From NCBI GenBank assembly GCA_028875125.1, contig JAPPGC010000057.1, positions 1 to 45,799 of the forward strand: a stretch of 45,799 bases of DNA, read 5' to 3'. Of this stretch, positions 19,117 to 28,785 are shown piece after piece. The translations under genes were made by a program, and so were the position numbers. The DNA is from Bacteroidota bacterium. GTDB taxonomy: Bacteria; Bacteroidota; Rhodothermia; Rhodothermales; Bin80. Below the pieces are notes generated by a model. It did not search any database and was not told the origin of the DNA. It saw nothing but the letters and a program-made list of their open reading frames with translations. Every line of letters starts with the position of its first letter. Within the stretch, counting starts at the first letter, position 1.

Positions 19117-19404
19117 ATGACCAAAACCAAACTGATTGAAGAACTTGCCCGTGCAACGGGTCTATCCAAACAGGAGACCGAGGCCGTGTTGTCTGGATTT
19201 ACAGAAACGGTAAAGGAAGCTTTGTCCAGAGGCGAACCGGTAGATATCCGGGGCTTTGGATCATTCCGCGTCCAAGAACGGGCTGCCCGTAATGCACGTA
19301 ACCTCGCAACCGGGGAAATCATGCGTGTAGCGGCAAAGAAAGTCCCTGTTTTCAAGCCCTCACGGGAATTGAAAGACCGAGTAATGAGCCACAACCGTGA
19401 ATGA
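19117..19404 (+). CDS. HU/IHF-family DNA-binding protein
   Basis: Nucleoid protein that bends DNA as a dimer. All 95 residues fit: KTKLIEELARATGLSKQETEAVLSGF, the VDIRGFGSFRV turn, then the DNA-gripping arm RNARNLATGEIMRVAAKKVPVFKPSRELKD. The open frame extends to 19015, but the conserved part begins at the ATG at 19117. It overlaps the next gene by four bases (ATGA) and leads a close-packed array reaching 25990. HU versus IHF subunit type cannot be settled. The region 18902-19116 must hold the divergent promoters of ppc and this gene, but I could not place them with confidence. Confidence 0.95.
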   Translation: MTKTKLIEELARATGLSKQETEAVLSGFTETVKEALSRGEPVDIRGFGSFRVQERAARNARNLATGEIMRVAAKKVPVFKPSRELKDRVMSHNRE

Positions 19405-20405
19405 TGCAGACATGTGCGGAGTGTGGGGCGCGACTCATTAAAGATGAGGAACGGTGTGGCTTATGTGGATGGCCAGTGGAGGAAAAGACGCACGAAGAAG
19501 CTCAAAGTGTACTCAGAACGAGGCTCACAGAGGGCGCTTACTGTAATTCATGTGGCTGGAAAAACCCAGCCGATTCTAAATTCTGCTCCCAATGTGGAGA
19601 GAAGTTGCAGCGCGTAGTTGCTAAATCCCAAGAGCAGCTGGCGAACCCCAAAAAACGTCCAGCGAACGTTGAGCGTGGAGTTGGTCGGCAGGTCTTTGTA
19701 CTCATGGGGCTGGGGGTGTTGTTCGTGATCATACTGTTTGTTGCAACTACAGTCAGTAAACGGATATCTTCCCCTGAACCCGTGCTTCCCACAGCAACTC
19801 CGGCGGGTGATGTCTCTCTGCGGATTCCACTGTCTGGTGAATTGGCGAATCAAATTGCTGAGTTGGATGCAGCGATTGCGAGTGATACAAGTGCCGTTGC
19901 TCTTCTCCTTATGCGTGAAAAAATGTATGTACTGGCAGAGGGAGGGCGACTTGATTTGGCGGCCGATGTTCAATCAGCCATAGCTGAACAGACCGGCCTC
20001 GTCGAAGATTGGAAAACGGCAGGGGATCTGTACTATGAGTGGATGACGAATGAGACACAGGCTACTGAGCGCAGCAATGCCGCCGTGGCGGCTGTTAACG
20101 CCTATCAAGCAACACTTGAGTTAGATCCCGACAACCTCGACGTACGTACAGACATGGCGACAGCATACCTGAATACCGGTAGCCCTATGTTGGGGGTCAC
20201 CGAAATCAAAAAGGTACTTGAAGTGGACCCGGATCACTTAAATGCCAACTTTAACTATGGATTGATGCTGGCCCGCATCAATCGTACGGAAGAGGCAATT
20301 GCGCAGCTTGAACGAGTACGCGCCTTGGCACCTGATTCCATTTCGGTGCACAACCAGCGCGCATCCGCATTGATTGCCTCTATTCGCGAACAGATCAACT
20401 TGTGA
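19401..20405 (+). CDS. Zinc-ribbon and TPR membrane protein
   Basis: Function unknown. Two zinc-ribbon modules lie at the N-terminus (CAECG...CGLCG at residues 5-21, and CNSCG...CSQCG at about 48-66). A transmembrane segment (VLMGLGVLFVIILFVATTV) follows at about 99-117. The rest is exported or periplasmic and contains tetratricopeptide-like repeats in the last 110 residues (AVNAYQATLELDPDNLDVRTDMATAYL, then a similar unit). The length is 334 aa. It overlaps the HU gene (ATGA) and modA (TGATG), so it is translated as part of this operon. It may anchor a complex at the membrane; that is inference from the domain layout. Confidence 0.8.
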   Translation: MMQTCAECGARLIKDEERCGLCGWPVEEKTHEEAQSVLRTRLTEGAYCNSCGWKNPADSKFCSQCGEKLQRVVAKSQEQLANPKKRPANVERGVGRQVFVLMGLGVLFVIILFVATTVSKRISSPEPVLPTATPAGDVSLRIPLSGELANQIAELDAAIASDTSAVALLLMREKMYVLAEGGRLDLAADVQSAIAEQTGLVEDWKTAGDLYYEWMTNETQATERSNAAVAAVNAYQATLELDPDNLDVRTDMATAYLNTGSPMLGVTEIKKVLEVDPDHLNANFNYGLMLARINRTEEAIAQLERVRALAPDSISVHNQRASALIASIREQINL

Positions 20406-21145
20406 TGCGGCTGATCTTGGTCGCAGTATTCCTGGCCGTAGGATGTAGTTCAAGCTCTGATTCGCACAAGGCCTCAGTGACTGTCTTTGCAGCGGCTTCT
20501 CTCACAGATGCCCTCAATGAATTGGTCATGTCTTTTGAGTCACAGCACCCCGATATAACTGTCTATACCCACGTAGGGCCGACTTCGCTTCTTGCAAGGC
20601 AAATTCAACAGGGAGCTCCTGCTGATGTGTTTATGGCCGCGAGTCCAGACTGGATTAACTATCTGCGAGAACATTCACTGACTAGGGAGCCGGAGGTTAC
20701 TTTTGCGGAGAATACTCTGGTAGTTGTTGGCCTGCATGCAGCAGATCCAATCGATAGCCTCTCAGACCTTATGAATGTGCGTCGCCTTGCAATGGCCGAT
20801 CCTTCGCATGTACCGGCTGGGGTGTATGGTAGACAGACCTTGCTGTGTGCAGGGGTTTGGGATGTAGTAGAACCTATGGTGATCCCCACACTGGATGTTC
20901 GAGGAGCACTTACAGCGGTATCCAGCGGCGCAGCTGAGGTTGCTGTAGTATATCACTCTGACGCCGGATTGGTAGAAGGGTTACGACCAATGTTTCTGTT
21001 ACCGCGTTCCTGTATTCCAGATATCAGGTATGTGGCAACTACCTTAAGAGATGCAGCTTATCCAGAGATGGCTGCTGCTTTTGTTGCTTTTGTCGGAGAT
21101 TCTACACAGTTAGCCCTCTGGACCAGATTTGGATTCAATTCTTAA
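20405..21145 (+). CDS. modA: Molybdate ABC transporter substrate-binding protein ModA
   Basis: Periplasmic binding protein for molybdate or tungstate, predicted as a lipoprotein: a short hydrophobic start ends in A-V-G-C (Cys14). The family blocks TVFAAASLTDALNEL, GPTSLLARQIQQGAPADVFMAAS, and the late AAEVAVVYHSDA are present. The length of 246 aa fits. The start is the ATG at 20405 overlapping the previous stop by one base. modB follows after 6 bp. Confidence 0.92.
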   Translation: MRLILVAVFLAVGCSSSSDSHKASVTVFAAASLTDALNELVMSFESQHPDITVYTHVGPTSLLARQIQQGAPADVFMAASPDWINYLREHSLTREPEVTFAENTLVVVGLHAADPIDSLSDLMNVRRLAMADPSHVPAGVYGRQTLLCAGVWDVVEPMVIPTLDVRGALTAVSSGAAEVAVVYHSDAGLVEGLRPMFLLPRSCIPDIRYVATTLRDAAYPEMAAAFVAFVGDSTQLALWTRFGFNS

Positions 21146-21151
21146 ACCGTC

Positions 21152-21838
21152 ATGTCTATTCTGCCACAGGAATGGGCGATTATCGCACTATCGGCACGTG
21201 TTGCTGCAGCAGCAGTTGCGTTGATGCTGATCCCAGGGATCCTGACCGCATGGTATCTTGCTAGACGGAAGTCTCCATTAACGTTTGCCGTTGAGAACCT
21301 AGTTCAACTTCCCCTGGTTCTTCCTCCGGTAGTCACCGGCTTATTGCTATTAGCATTCCTGGGACCGAACGGAGCGGGGGGACGCATTCTCGATAGATTC
21401 TTGGGTTTAGATCTGGCATTCACGGCTTGGGGAGCGGCCCTGGCTGCTGGGATCATGGCTTTCCCTTTACTAGTGCAAACTTTTCGGGTAGCTATAGAGC
21501 AAATCGACCCAGAATGGGAAGAGGCGGTATCCGTATATGGGGGAGGACGCTGGGCAGCGTTTAGATGGGTGACACTGCCCTTGGCTGCAAGAGGGGTGAT
21601 TGCCGGTATCGTGCTTGGTTTTGCCCGGGCTGTCGGTGAATTTGGGGCAACAATCGTTTTTGCGGGTAACATACCCGGTCGAACCCAAACAATCCCACTT
21701 GCCGTATTCACGAGGCTGGGACAAGTTGGTGGAGAGGCACAATTGATAAGATTAGTGCTTGTAGCTGTGGGTTTAAGTGTACTTAGTTTATCCATCCATG
21801 CTTATCTATCAACACGTCTGATACGTGTCCAAACCTAA
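21152..21838 (+). CDS. modB: Molybdate ABC transporter permease ModB
   Basis: Inner-membrane channel subunit of the molybdate importer. Five to six hydrophobic helices are visible, with the PLVLPPVVTGLLLL segment and the ATPase-docking EAA loop (EEAVSVYGGGRWAAFRWVTLPLAARG) in the middle, then GFARAVGEFGATIVFAGNIPGRTQTIPLAVF, all typical of ModB. The length of 228 aa fits. No ModC ATPase gene follows: the next gene is a TPM-domain protein. The ATPase must come from another locus. Confidence 0.93.
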   Translation: MSILPQEWAIIALSARVAAAAVALMLIPGILTAWYLARRKSPLTFAVENLVQLPLVLPPVVTGLLLLAFLGPNGAGGRILDRFLGLDLAFTAWGAALAAGIMAFPLLVQTFRVAIEQIDPEWEEAVSVYGGGRWAAFRWVTLPLAARGVIAGIVLGFARAVGEFGATIVFAGNIPGRTQTIPLAVFTRLGQVGGEAQLIRLVLVAVGLSVLSLSIHAYLSTRLIRVQT

Positions 21839-21852
21839 ACATAAGTGACCTC

Positions 21853-22506
21853 ATGAACGCAATCCTGACCGAGCCTGAACTCGCACGTATCAAGGAAGCG
21901 ATATCCGCAGCTGAAACGCGTACCTCGGGGGAGATCGTCCCCTACATTGTGGCACAAAGTGATAAGCATGAAGTAGCTCTTTGGCGCGGAGCCGGTCTAG
22001 CTGCTCTACTTGCCTACGCTGTGATTTTGGGGCTTCGCTGGCTTCCCGGCTGGGGGGCTCCACAGTGGCTTGAGGGAATTACACCAGTCCTTCTTATCGT
22101 ATCGACGGGTGTGACAGGAGCAGTTCTTACCTCATTGATACCGGCATTAAAACGCCGTTTTGCAGGACGCTGCCGACTTATAGTTACTACCCATCGACGA
22201 GCAGTACAAGCCTTTTTGGAGAAAGAGGTTTTTTTGACTCGGGAACGTACAGGGATCCTCTTGTTTGTGTCTCTACTTGAACATAGAATAGAAGTTATTG
22301 GGGACACGGGCATCAATGCAAAAGTAGATGCAGATGACTGGGCAAACGTTGTAGCCACGATCCAGAAGAATATCAAATTGGGAAAATTGGCGGATGGACT
22401 CGTCGAAGGCATCACTGAATGCGGTTCTCTCCTTGAGAAGGCTGGAGTTGAGATTAGATCAGACGACACCAATGAACTAGCGGACGACGTTACTTTTGGC
22501 AGCTAG
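21853..22506 (+). CDS. TPM-domain membrane protein
   Basis: Resembles TPM_phosphatase/YgcG-related membrane proteins, whose role is poorly known. An N-terminal SGEIVPYIV segment opens the domain, two hydrophobic helices (about residues 47-63 and 78-95) interrupt it, and the cytoplasmic or periplasmic remainder shows ERTGILLFVSLLEHRIEVIGDTGINAKV, the conserved strand pair. It ends 14 bp after modB starts its tail spacing and overlaps the start of the next gene by 11 bases. The length is 217 aa. The start ATG at 21853 is 14 bp after the modB stop. Confidence 0.75.
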   Translation: MNAILTEPELARIKEAISAAETRTSGEIVPYIVAQSDKHEVALWRGAGLAALLAYAVILGLRWLPGWGAPQWLEGITPVLLIVSTGVTGAVLTSLIPALKRRFAGRCRLIVTTHRRAVQAFLEKEVFLTRERTGILLFVSLLEHRIEVIGDTGINAKVDADDWANVVATIQKNIKLGKLADGLVEGITECGSLLEKAGVEIRSDDTNELADDVTFGS

Positions 22507-25500
22507 GCAGGATCAGAAACGCCCCTGGAGTACTCATCTAAGTAGATTACTATCCATATGCTGCCTGTGTGCGCCGCTATGGTCATCGCACGCGTTTGCA
22601 CAAAATTCCCAGGCCCGGACAGACACCTTGACGGGGGAGCAACCTTACGTACTGCGTCCTTTCATTGTACCCGGCACTTTGACGGTCGAAGTGCAGGGTA
22701 CCGTACTGGATTCCAGTGACTACCGTCTAGACATTAGGTTTGGCCGTCTTTGGATACCATCCCTCGCCCCTAGTGACACTGCAACTGCAGTCTATCAATT
22801 TTGGGATTTGGGCCTGCCAGACCGATACACAAGAGTCCTTGAGTCTCCAATAGAGCCAGATTCATCAATTGTGGAAGAGCCAGCCAACCCAAGGATCACG
22901 CAGGCTCCGCTCCAATTAAGACGGAGCGGATCCATTACACGAGGGATACTTGCCGGCAATAATCGCGATGCGACTATTGAGTCAGGCCTGCGCCTGCAGA
23001 TGTCGGGGGCGCTGGCACCGGACATAAACCTGCGGGCAGCCTTGACGGACGAGAATACTCCTATTCTCCCCGAAGGCACAACACAGCGACTCAGCGAACT
23101 TGATCGTGTGTTTATTGAAATTGAAACGCCATACAGTTCGGCCCAACTGGGCGATTTTGAATTGCCACTCAATAGCAGCACTTTCGCAAAACTCAACCGG
23201 AAGATTCAAGGTGTTGGAATCACAACGCCTTCTCCGTCCGGGAGCCTGAGAGGAACATTGCGCATGGCTGCCGCCACATCCCGCGGACTGTTCAAAACAC
23301 AGGATATCAAAATCCAGGACGGCGTCCAAGGCCCCTACAGGCTGCAAGGAAACGCCAATGAACCATTCATCCTGGTTATCCCAGGATCTGAATCTGTCTA
23401 CCTAGATGGTAATCTCTTAACCCGTGGAGAATCACAGGACTACGTGATTGACTATGCCACCGGCGAAGTAACCTTTACTACGAACCGGTTGATGAAATAC
23501 CATCACCGTGTAGCTGTGGAATTTCAGTATAGAACCACGGAATTCACCCGTACCCTTATTGCAACTGAAGCAGATTTTTCGGCGGGAGAGCGTGCTTCTG
23601 GGCCGTCCTTTGCAACGTTCGGAGTCACATTTATCAGGGAAGCTGACGGTAAATCATTTGATCAGGAGTTCGGGCTTACGGCCGCTGACAGAGATCTTCT
23701 GACCACGCTGGGGGATCAGGAGGCGTCACGCAGTGGCGCAACACCCGTTACGTATGACCCTGACGCACCATGGGTCCACTATGAACAACGAGACACTACA
23801 GTATCGGGCAATCTGTTTCGTGTCTATGTTCCAATCACTCGAGCATCACAGGGGCAGGTATTCAGGGTTGAGTTCACTCGGGTAGGTCCCGGGGAGGGAG
23901 ATTACGTTCGGCAAGGCCAGACCACGAATGGAATCACATACAGCTATCGTGGACCGGGACAAGGTGAATATTTACCTATTCGCATCTTGCCGAAGCCAAC
24001 GCAACAGCGTATGCTTGATCTGCGCGGAAGCATCGCGCCAATTCGTTATATCGAACTATCTGGTGAATGGGCGCACTCATTCCGTGACGAAAACCGATTC
24101 TCTTCCCTTGATGCCGCAGACGACCGGGCCCATAGTTATCACGGCCGTTTACAAGTATCGGATTTACCGGTTGGTGTAGGCACAGCCATGGTTGTCCTTG
24201 AGCGACGCCATACAGGTGAAAATTTCGCCACATTTGACCGCGTTCAACCCATTGAGTTTGTGCGTTCCTGGAACCTCCCAACTAATCGCAATCTTGTTTG
24301 GGGACATCGGGAATCAATTGATGAGGCGAGTATTACCTGGCAATTTTCGGACAAATCTTCGGTAAACGGCACACTTGGCCGCCTTCGTCAGTCTGGCGTA
24401 TTCAGTGGTAACAGACGAGTTCTGGAAGCAACTATCAATGAGCTTCGCTTACCCCACCTAAGTTACTTTTTTACAGTTATTGAGAGCGAATCAGAATTGG
24501 TTCAGGGAAATTGGGTTCGCCATGATGCGGAACTGCAGGAGTCGCTGATTGGTGAACGTCTAGCCTTGAGTATGCGATTTAAATCCAGCAATCGCCGGCA
24601 TCAGATACCCCAAGGGCTGCAACAGAGCTCACAAAAGTATTGGCAAATATTACCCGCCGCCGAATGGACCGGTAATTGGGGCACACTGTCATCAGTTTTT
24701 GACTTGCGTGATGAGCATCTATGGACCAATTATAAACTGATGCCTGGCAGACGGACAGCTACAACCAGTCTGCAGTACACCGCGAACAGCGGTCGTTCTT
24801 TTCGTAGTGAAGGAAGACTGGGTTGGCAGGATACAAAGTATTCGGGTTTTTTTCAAACTACTCAGGGTCTGGCGAACAAGCGATCATTAGTACTCCGCTG
24901 GACTGGGCGCATGCAGCCATGGCAGCGATTATTCAGATTGAATTGGTACTATGAAGCGCTCTCCGAACAAACACCCGTGCTTCAGGAAATTTACATTCGT
25001 ACTGGTCCTGAACTTGGTGAATACGTCTGGATCGATTCCAATGACAATGGAATTATTGAAATTGATGAATTTATCCCCGAAGTAACCCAGGATGAAGGCA
25101 ACTACGCACGCACGCTTATACCATCGGATTCGCTGCAATCGGTTACCGGACTAAAGGCCCGATTCAATATCCAATTTGATAACAGTAAGCGTTGGCAGCG
25201 TGCTTCGGAAAAATGGAAAAGGTGGTTGAGTCACGTGGCACTACGGACCGCAGTAGAGGTGAACGAAAAGAGTCAAGCGCCCCAGGCATCGGACATCTAC
25301 TTTCTGCGGCAGCAGAACTTTCGGCATCCGCAGTACTCTATCCGTGGAGTGCTCAATCTTACACAGGACCTGTGGCTGTTTCGCAATAACCCTCAGTATG
25401 GCCTTGAGGCTTCCTGGCGAAGAATCCGCTCAGCCAGTAAGCTTGCTGCCGGCGCAGAGACGAGAAGTATTGATGATTTTCGCATTCAAATACGATGGCG

Positions 25501-25990
25501 ACTCGGAGAGGCATGGGCCTTCAAGTCCGGGGGGAGCTCTTCGAGCAAGATCAACAGGAGTGACTCGTTCTCTTCCAGGGAATTCGATATTCAAACACGA
25601 TCATTCACGCAGGAAATTCAGCTAGGGATCACGCAGGATTTAAGGGTATCTGTTAGCCCGGATTATGCACGAAAGGATGGTGATACGGGAGTTTCAGCTG
25701 CGATTGTAAAATTCCCTTTACAAGGTTCATGGAGTAGGGCGGGACGAGCAAATGTTAATGCTACACTTGAACTTGCGCATGTGAACCTTGAAGGCGGTGA
25801 GGGTTCAGCCGGGCTCGCACTGTTTGAGCTTACGGATGGCAGAGGCCGAGGAAGTTCTCTTCTATGGCGCTTACATGGCTGGCTTCAATTGAACCGTGTC
25901 CTGCGTGCGACCATATCTTATTCAGGACGGAGTCCACAGGATGCACCTCAGATCCATACTGTACGGATGCAATTGTCAGCAACCTTTTGA
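22496..25990 (+). CDS. Large outer-membrane beta-barrel protein, function unknown
   Basis: I do not recognise a named family. The start is probably the TTG at 22496, because it gives a good signal peptide (basic start, hydrophobic LLSICCLCAPLW, cleavage near SHAFA-Q), and no ATG exists before it. An N-terminal beta-sandwich-like part with repeated YVLRPFIVPGTLTVEVQG-type strands precedes a long run of alternating polar/hydrophobic strands with many aromatic residues. The last residue is Phe (QLSATF), a usual outer-membrane insertion signal. A calcium-binding-type loop DSNDNGIIEIDEF lies near residue 848. The length is 1164 aa. It overlaps the TPM gene by 11 bases. Confidence 0.7.
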   Translation: MAARQDQKRPWSTHLSRLLSICCLCAPLWSSHAFAQNSQARTDTLTGEQPYVLRPFIVPGTLTVEVQGTVLDSSDYRLDIRFGRLWIPSLAPSDTATAVYQFWDLGLPDRYTRVLESPIEPDSSIVEEPANPRITQAPLQLRRSGSITRGILAGNNRDATIESGLRLQMSGALAPDINLRAALTDENTPILPEGTTQRLSELDRVFIEIETPYSSAQLGDFELPLNSSTFAKLNRKIQGVGITTPSPSGSLRGTLRMAAATSRGLFKTQDIKIQDGVQGPYRLQGNANEPFILVIPGSESVYLDGNLLTRGESQDYVIDYATGEVTFTTNRLMKYHHRVAVEFQYRTTEFTRTLIATEADFSAGERASGPSFATFGVTFIREADGKSFDQEFGLTAADRDLLTTLGDQEASRSGATPVTYDPDAPWVHYEQRDTTVSGNLFRVYVPITRASQGQVFRVEFTRVGPGEGDYVRQGQTTNGITYSYRGPGQGEYLPIRILPKPTQQRMLDLRGSIAPIRYIELSGEWAHSFRDENRFSSLDAADDRAHSYHGRLQVSDLPVGVGTAMVVLERRHTGENFATFDRVQPIEFVRSWNLPTNRNLVWGHRESIDEASITWQFSDKSSVNGTLGRLRQSGVFSGNRRVLEATINELRLPHLSYFFTVIESESELVQGNWVRHDAELQESLIGERLALSMRFKSSNRRHQIPQGLQQSSQKYWQILPAAEWTGNWGTLSSVFDLRDEHLWTNYKLMPGRRTATTSLQYTANSGRSFRSEGRLGWQDTKYSGFFQTTQGLANKRSLVLRWTGRMQPWQRLFRLNWYYEALSEQTPVLQEIYIRTGPELGEYVWIDSNDNGIIEIDEFIPEVTQDEGNYARTLIPSDSLQSVTGLKARFNIQFDNSKRWQRASEKWKRWLSHVALRTAVEVNEKSQAPQASDIYFLRQQNFRHPQYSIRGVLNLTQDLWLFRNNPQYGLEASWRRIRSASKLAAGAETRSIDDFRIQIRWRLGEAWAFKSGGSSSSKINRSDSFSSREFDIQTRSFTQEIQLGITQDLRVSVSPDYARKDGDTGVSAAIVKFPLQGSWSRAGRANVNATLELAHVNLEGGEGSAGLALFELTDGRGRGSSLLWRLHGWLQLNRVLRATISYSGRSPQDAPQIHTVRMQLSATF

Positions 25991-26052
25991 GTGTTTTAGC
26001 GATGGTAACGTGATTTTTTTGTATCTTCTGTGCCGTCCAAATCTGACTACGT

Positions 26053-26697
26053 ATGACTGAACGCCTGAACGGGTTCTTGTGCGCCCTGTTGATTGGCATA
26101 TGCTCCGTGGGTCCGGCGATATCTCAGGATACTGAAGATCTTGAGGCACTCTACTGGGCACGCAAGGATAGTGCTCTTGCACGTTTTTCCCAAGCAGATG
26201 TTGATTTTATGACCGGTATGATCGGACATCATGCTCAGGCCCTCATAATGTCGGGATTTGCCGAAAGCAATAACGCAAGCCCCGAAATTCAAACCCTGGC
26301 AGCCCGGATCATTAACGCTCAGAATGACGAGATACGCATTATGCAGGACTGGCTGCGCAAGCGTGACCAATCAGTTCCTCATGTGATGATAGAAGGCAGT
26401 TCTCTAATGATTCATGGCGTCGACGACCACCACGCCACGCATATGCCAGGCATGCTTTCCCAAGAACAACTCGACGAACTTGGAGCAGCCGAGGGAGTCG
26501 ACTTTGATCGATTGTTCTTGGAGTACATGATAATGCACCATGAAGGAGCTGTATTTATGGTTAGAGAGCTCCTGAAGGTAGATGGGGCGGTCACAGGTGA
26601 CGATACTTACAAACTGGCTACGGAAATACATGTCGATCAAGTCACAGAGATCGACCGCATGCGCCTGATGCTCGATCGCCTTGAAGGCGCACAATAG
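26053..26697 (+). CDS. DUF305 exported protein
   Basis: Exported four-helix DUF305 protein; some relatives bind metal, and the role is otherwise unsettled. A signal peptide ends near SVGPAISQ. Two copies of the family's His motif are present: DFMTGMIGHHAQAL near residue 55 and EYMIMHHEGAV near residue 158. Between them lies a histidine-rich stretch, GVDDHHATHMPGM, that could add metal ligands. The length of 214 aa fits. The next gene starts 32 bp on, so the two are probably one unit. Confidence 0.85.
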   Translation: MTERLNGFLCALLIGICSVGPAISQDTEDLEALYWARKDSALARFSQADVDFMTGMIGHHAQALIMSGFAESNNASPEIQTLAARIINAQNDEIRIMQDWLRKRDQSVPHVMIEGSSLMIHGVDDHHATHMPGMLSQEQLDELGAAEGVDFDRLFLEYMIMHHEGAVFMVRELLKVDGAVTGDDTYKLATEIHVDQVTEIDRMRLMLDRLEGAQ

Positions 26698-26729
26698 CAG
26701 TTACACTACCACCCCTCAATCCTAACACG

Positions 26730-28613
26730 ATGAAACTACGATACTTGTTGATTGCCGCATTCCTAATGTCTGTTATAGTCAGACCAGAAATGGGTGCGGC
26801 GCAAGAATTCACCTCCCAGAAGATGGTCATGGAAGATGCCCGAATTGGTCTTGAAGCTGGACTCTTTGATGCGGGGGAAGCTATCTGGAATTTGCGTAAA
26901 GTCGCAACCGTTATGCCCCCGGAAAACTTTGTTGGTGTCACCAACAGCGACTTAGCCTTCAAGGACCAATATGTATTCCAGGGAAACTATAACGGTGTCA
27001 TTATCTGGGATGTATCAAATCCCAGCAACCCTGTGCTTGTGAAAGATTACCTGTGTCCAGCCTCACAGAGTGACGTTTCAGTGTACGGTAATCTGCTGTT
27101 TGTTTCAGGTGAAGGAACCGGTGGCCGACTTGATTGCGGCACTGAAGGCATACAGGAAAGCATCAGTCATGACCGGCTGCGGGGAATCCGTATCTTCGAC
27201 ATTGCCGATGTAACTGACCCTCAGTACATCCATAATGTCCAGACCTGTCGTGGCTCGCACACACACTCGTTGCTCAAAGATCCCGATGACGACGAGAACA
27301 TCTACATTTATGTTTCTGGATCGGCCCCTGTGAGACCCGCGGAAGAATTGCCAGGATGCTCAGGCATGTCCCCTAGTGAGGACCCCGAGTCTGCACTCTT
27401 CCGGATTGAAGTCATCAAAGTTCCTCTGGATGACCCTGCAGAGTCAGCAATCGTGAGTTCACCAAGAATCTTTGAAGACCTGACCGCCCCTCCAGTGCAT
27501 GGTCCTACAGACGCGGAGCGAGCCGAATTTGAGGAGGCAAAGGCACGGGGAGAGTTTGTAGTTTCAATCGGTGGTTCTTATTTCATACTGCCTGAGAGCT
27601 ACGTGGCTCCGATGAGTGCAGCCTACTTTGGTCAGGAGGGAATTACCGAACCTACCGCCGAGGATACGATGGCATTCCGTGAGGCGCTGCCAGATATAAT
27701 TGCTCAGATGATGGGCGGGGGTGATGGCGCTGACGAAGACCGAGGCCCCAACCAGTGCCATGATATCACACTCTATCCTGAAATTGGCTTAGCCGGCGGA
27801 GCGTGTGAGGGATACGGCCTACTCCTTGATATTTCTGATCCGGCCAACCCTTATCGCCTCGATGCGGTTGCGGACAGCAACTTCTCCTACTGGCATTCGG
27901 CGACATTTAACAACGATGGCTCACAGATCCTATTCACGGATGAATGGGGTGGAGGTGGAGGACCTAAGTGCCGTGAAACAGATCCAATGGAGTGGGGGGC
28001 AAATGCATACTTCACGATTGATGAAGAGAAGAAGATGCATTTCAAAAGCTATTTCAAGTTACCCGTACCACAGACGGACGAAGAAAACTGCGTAGCACAC
28101 AACGGGTCTCAGATCCCTGTGCCCGGTCGGGATATATTCGTACAGTCCTGGTATCAGGGAGGTATTTCAATTACCGACTGGACAGATCCGTCCAATGTGG
28201 TTGAGATCGCGTACCATGACCGTGGCCCTGTAAGCGATGAGCAGATGGAGATGGGAGGAAGCTGGTCTGTCTACTGGTACAATGGCTACATTTACAGCAG
28301 TGAGATCGCGCGTGGCTTAGATGTGTTTGAGCTTGTTCCCAGCGAGTTTCTGACCGCTAACGAAATTGCTGCTGCGAATACTGTAAAATTGGAGTACAAG
28401 AATGCTCAGGGACAGCCAACATACAAATGGCCACCATCCTTTGCGCTCGCTCGTGCCCATGTTGATCAGATGGAGCGGAATCAGGAAATGAATGCAGAGC
28501 AGATTGCTGGAATACGTGCAAGGATTGATCAGGCAGAACAAGAAAGTAGCCAGGCAATTATAGATGGCCTCCAGAGGAGAATGAACCGGCTCAGGATGAG
28601 CGGTTCAAACTAG
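26730..28613 (+). CDS. LVIVD-repeat exported protein
   Basis: Exported beta-propeller-like protein of the LVIVD-repeat type. A signal peptide (MKLRYLLIAAFLMSVIV, cleavage near GAAQ) is followed by repeats reading G-V-I-I-W-D-V-S-N-P-S-N-P-V-L-V, ...IRIFDIADVTDPQYI, and GYGLLLDISDPANPYRL, spread across the protein. A charged helical tail (about 555-625) follows. The length is 627 aa. Function unknown; such proteins may be adhesion- or surface-related. Its terminator was probably pushed 2.8 kb downstream by the transposon insertion. Confidence 0.82.
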   Translation: MKLRYLLIAAFLMSVIVRPEMGAAQEFTSQKMVMEDARIGLEAGLFDAGEAIWNLRKVATVMPPENFVGVTNSDLAFKDQYVFQGNYNGVIIWDVSNPSNPVLVKDYLCPASQSDVSVYGNLLFVSGEGTGGRLDCGTEGIQESISHDRLRGIRIFDIADVTDPQYIHNVQTCRGSHTHSLLKDPDDDENIYIYVSGSAPVRPAEELPGCSGMSPSEDPESALFRIEVIKVPLDDPAESAIVSSPRIFEDLTAPPVHGPTDAERAEFEEAKARGEFVVSIGGSYFILPESYVAPMSAAYFGQEGITEPTAEDTMAFREALPDIIAQMMGGGDGADEDRGPNQCHDITLYPEIGLAGGACEGYGLLLDISDPANPYRLDAVADSNFSYWHSATFNNDGSQILFTDEWGGGGGPKCRETDPMEWGANAYFTIDEEKKMHFKSYFKLPVPQTDEENCVAHNGSQIPVPGRDIFVQSWYQGGISITDWTDPSNVVEIAYHDRGPVSDEQMEMGGSWSVYWYNGYIYSSEIARGLDVFELVPSEFLTANEIAAANTVKLEYKNAQGQPTYKWPPSFALARAHVDQMERNQEMNAEQIAGIRARIDQAEQESSQAIIDGLQRRMNRLRMSGSN

Positions 28614-28695
28614 CCGGGGATGGAATACCTAATTGTTTGGCCTTCAATCAAGTAGATCAGCTAATGTCCATATCTGCTGGCATTAGTAGATGGTG

Positions 28696-28703
28696 TTTAT
28701 TTT
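28696..28703 (+). repeat. Left target-site duplication TTTATTTT
   Basis: This 8-bp sequence directly precedes the left transposon end and is repeated exactly at 31531-31538 after the right end. Eight base pairs is the known duplication size for the IS1595 family. Confidence 0.95.
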
Positions 28704-28727
28704 GGGAATTATATCCCAAAGTTGAAA
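28704..28727 (+). repeat. Left terminal inverted repeat
   Basis: It begins GGGAATTATATC and matches the inverted right end at 22 of 24 positions; mismatches are at positions 13 and 14. A TTGAAA at 28722-28727 could serve as a transposase promoter -35 element, with TATAAG 19 bases later, but that spacing is poor. Confidence 0.93.
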
Positions 28728-28785
28728 TCATTTCGATTTGCCTACGTATAAGATAGTAGATAAAGCAAATCAGAGGTTGTATATT

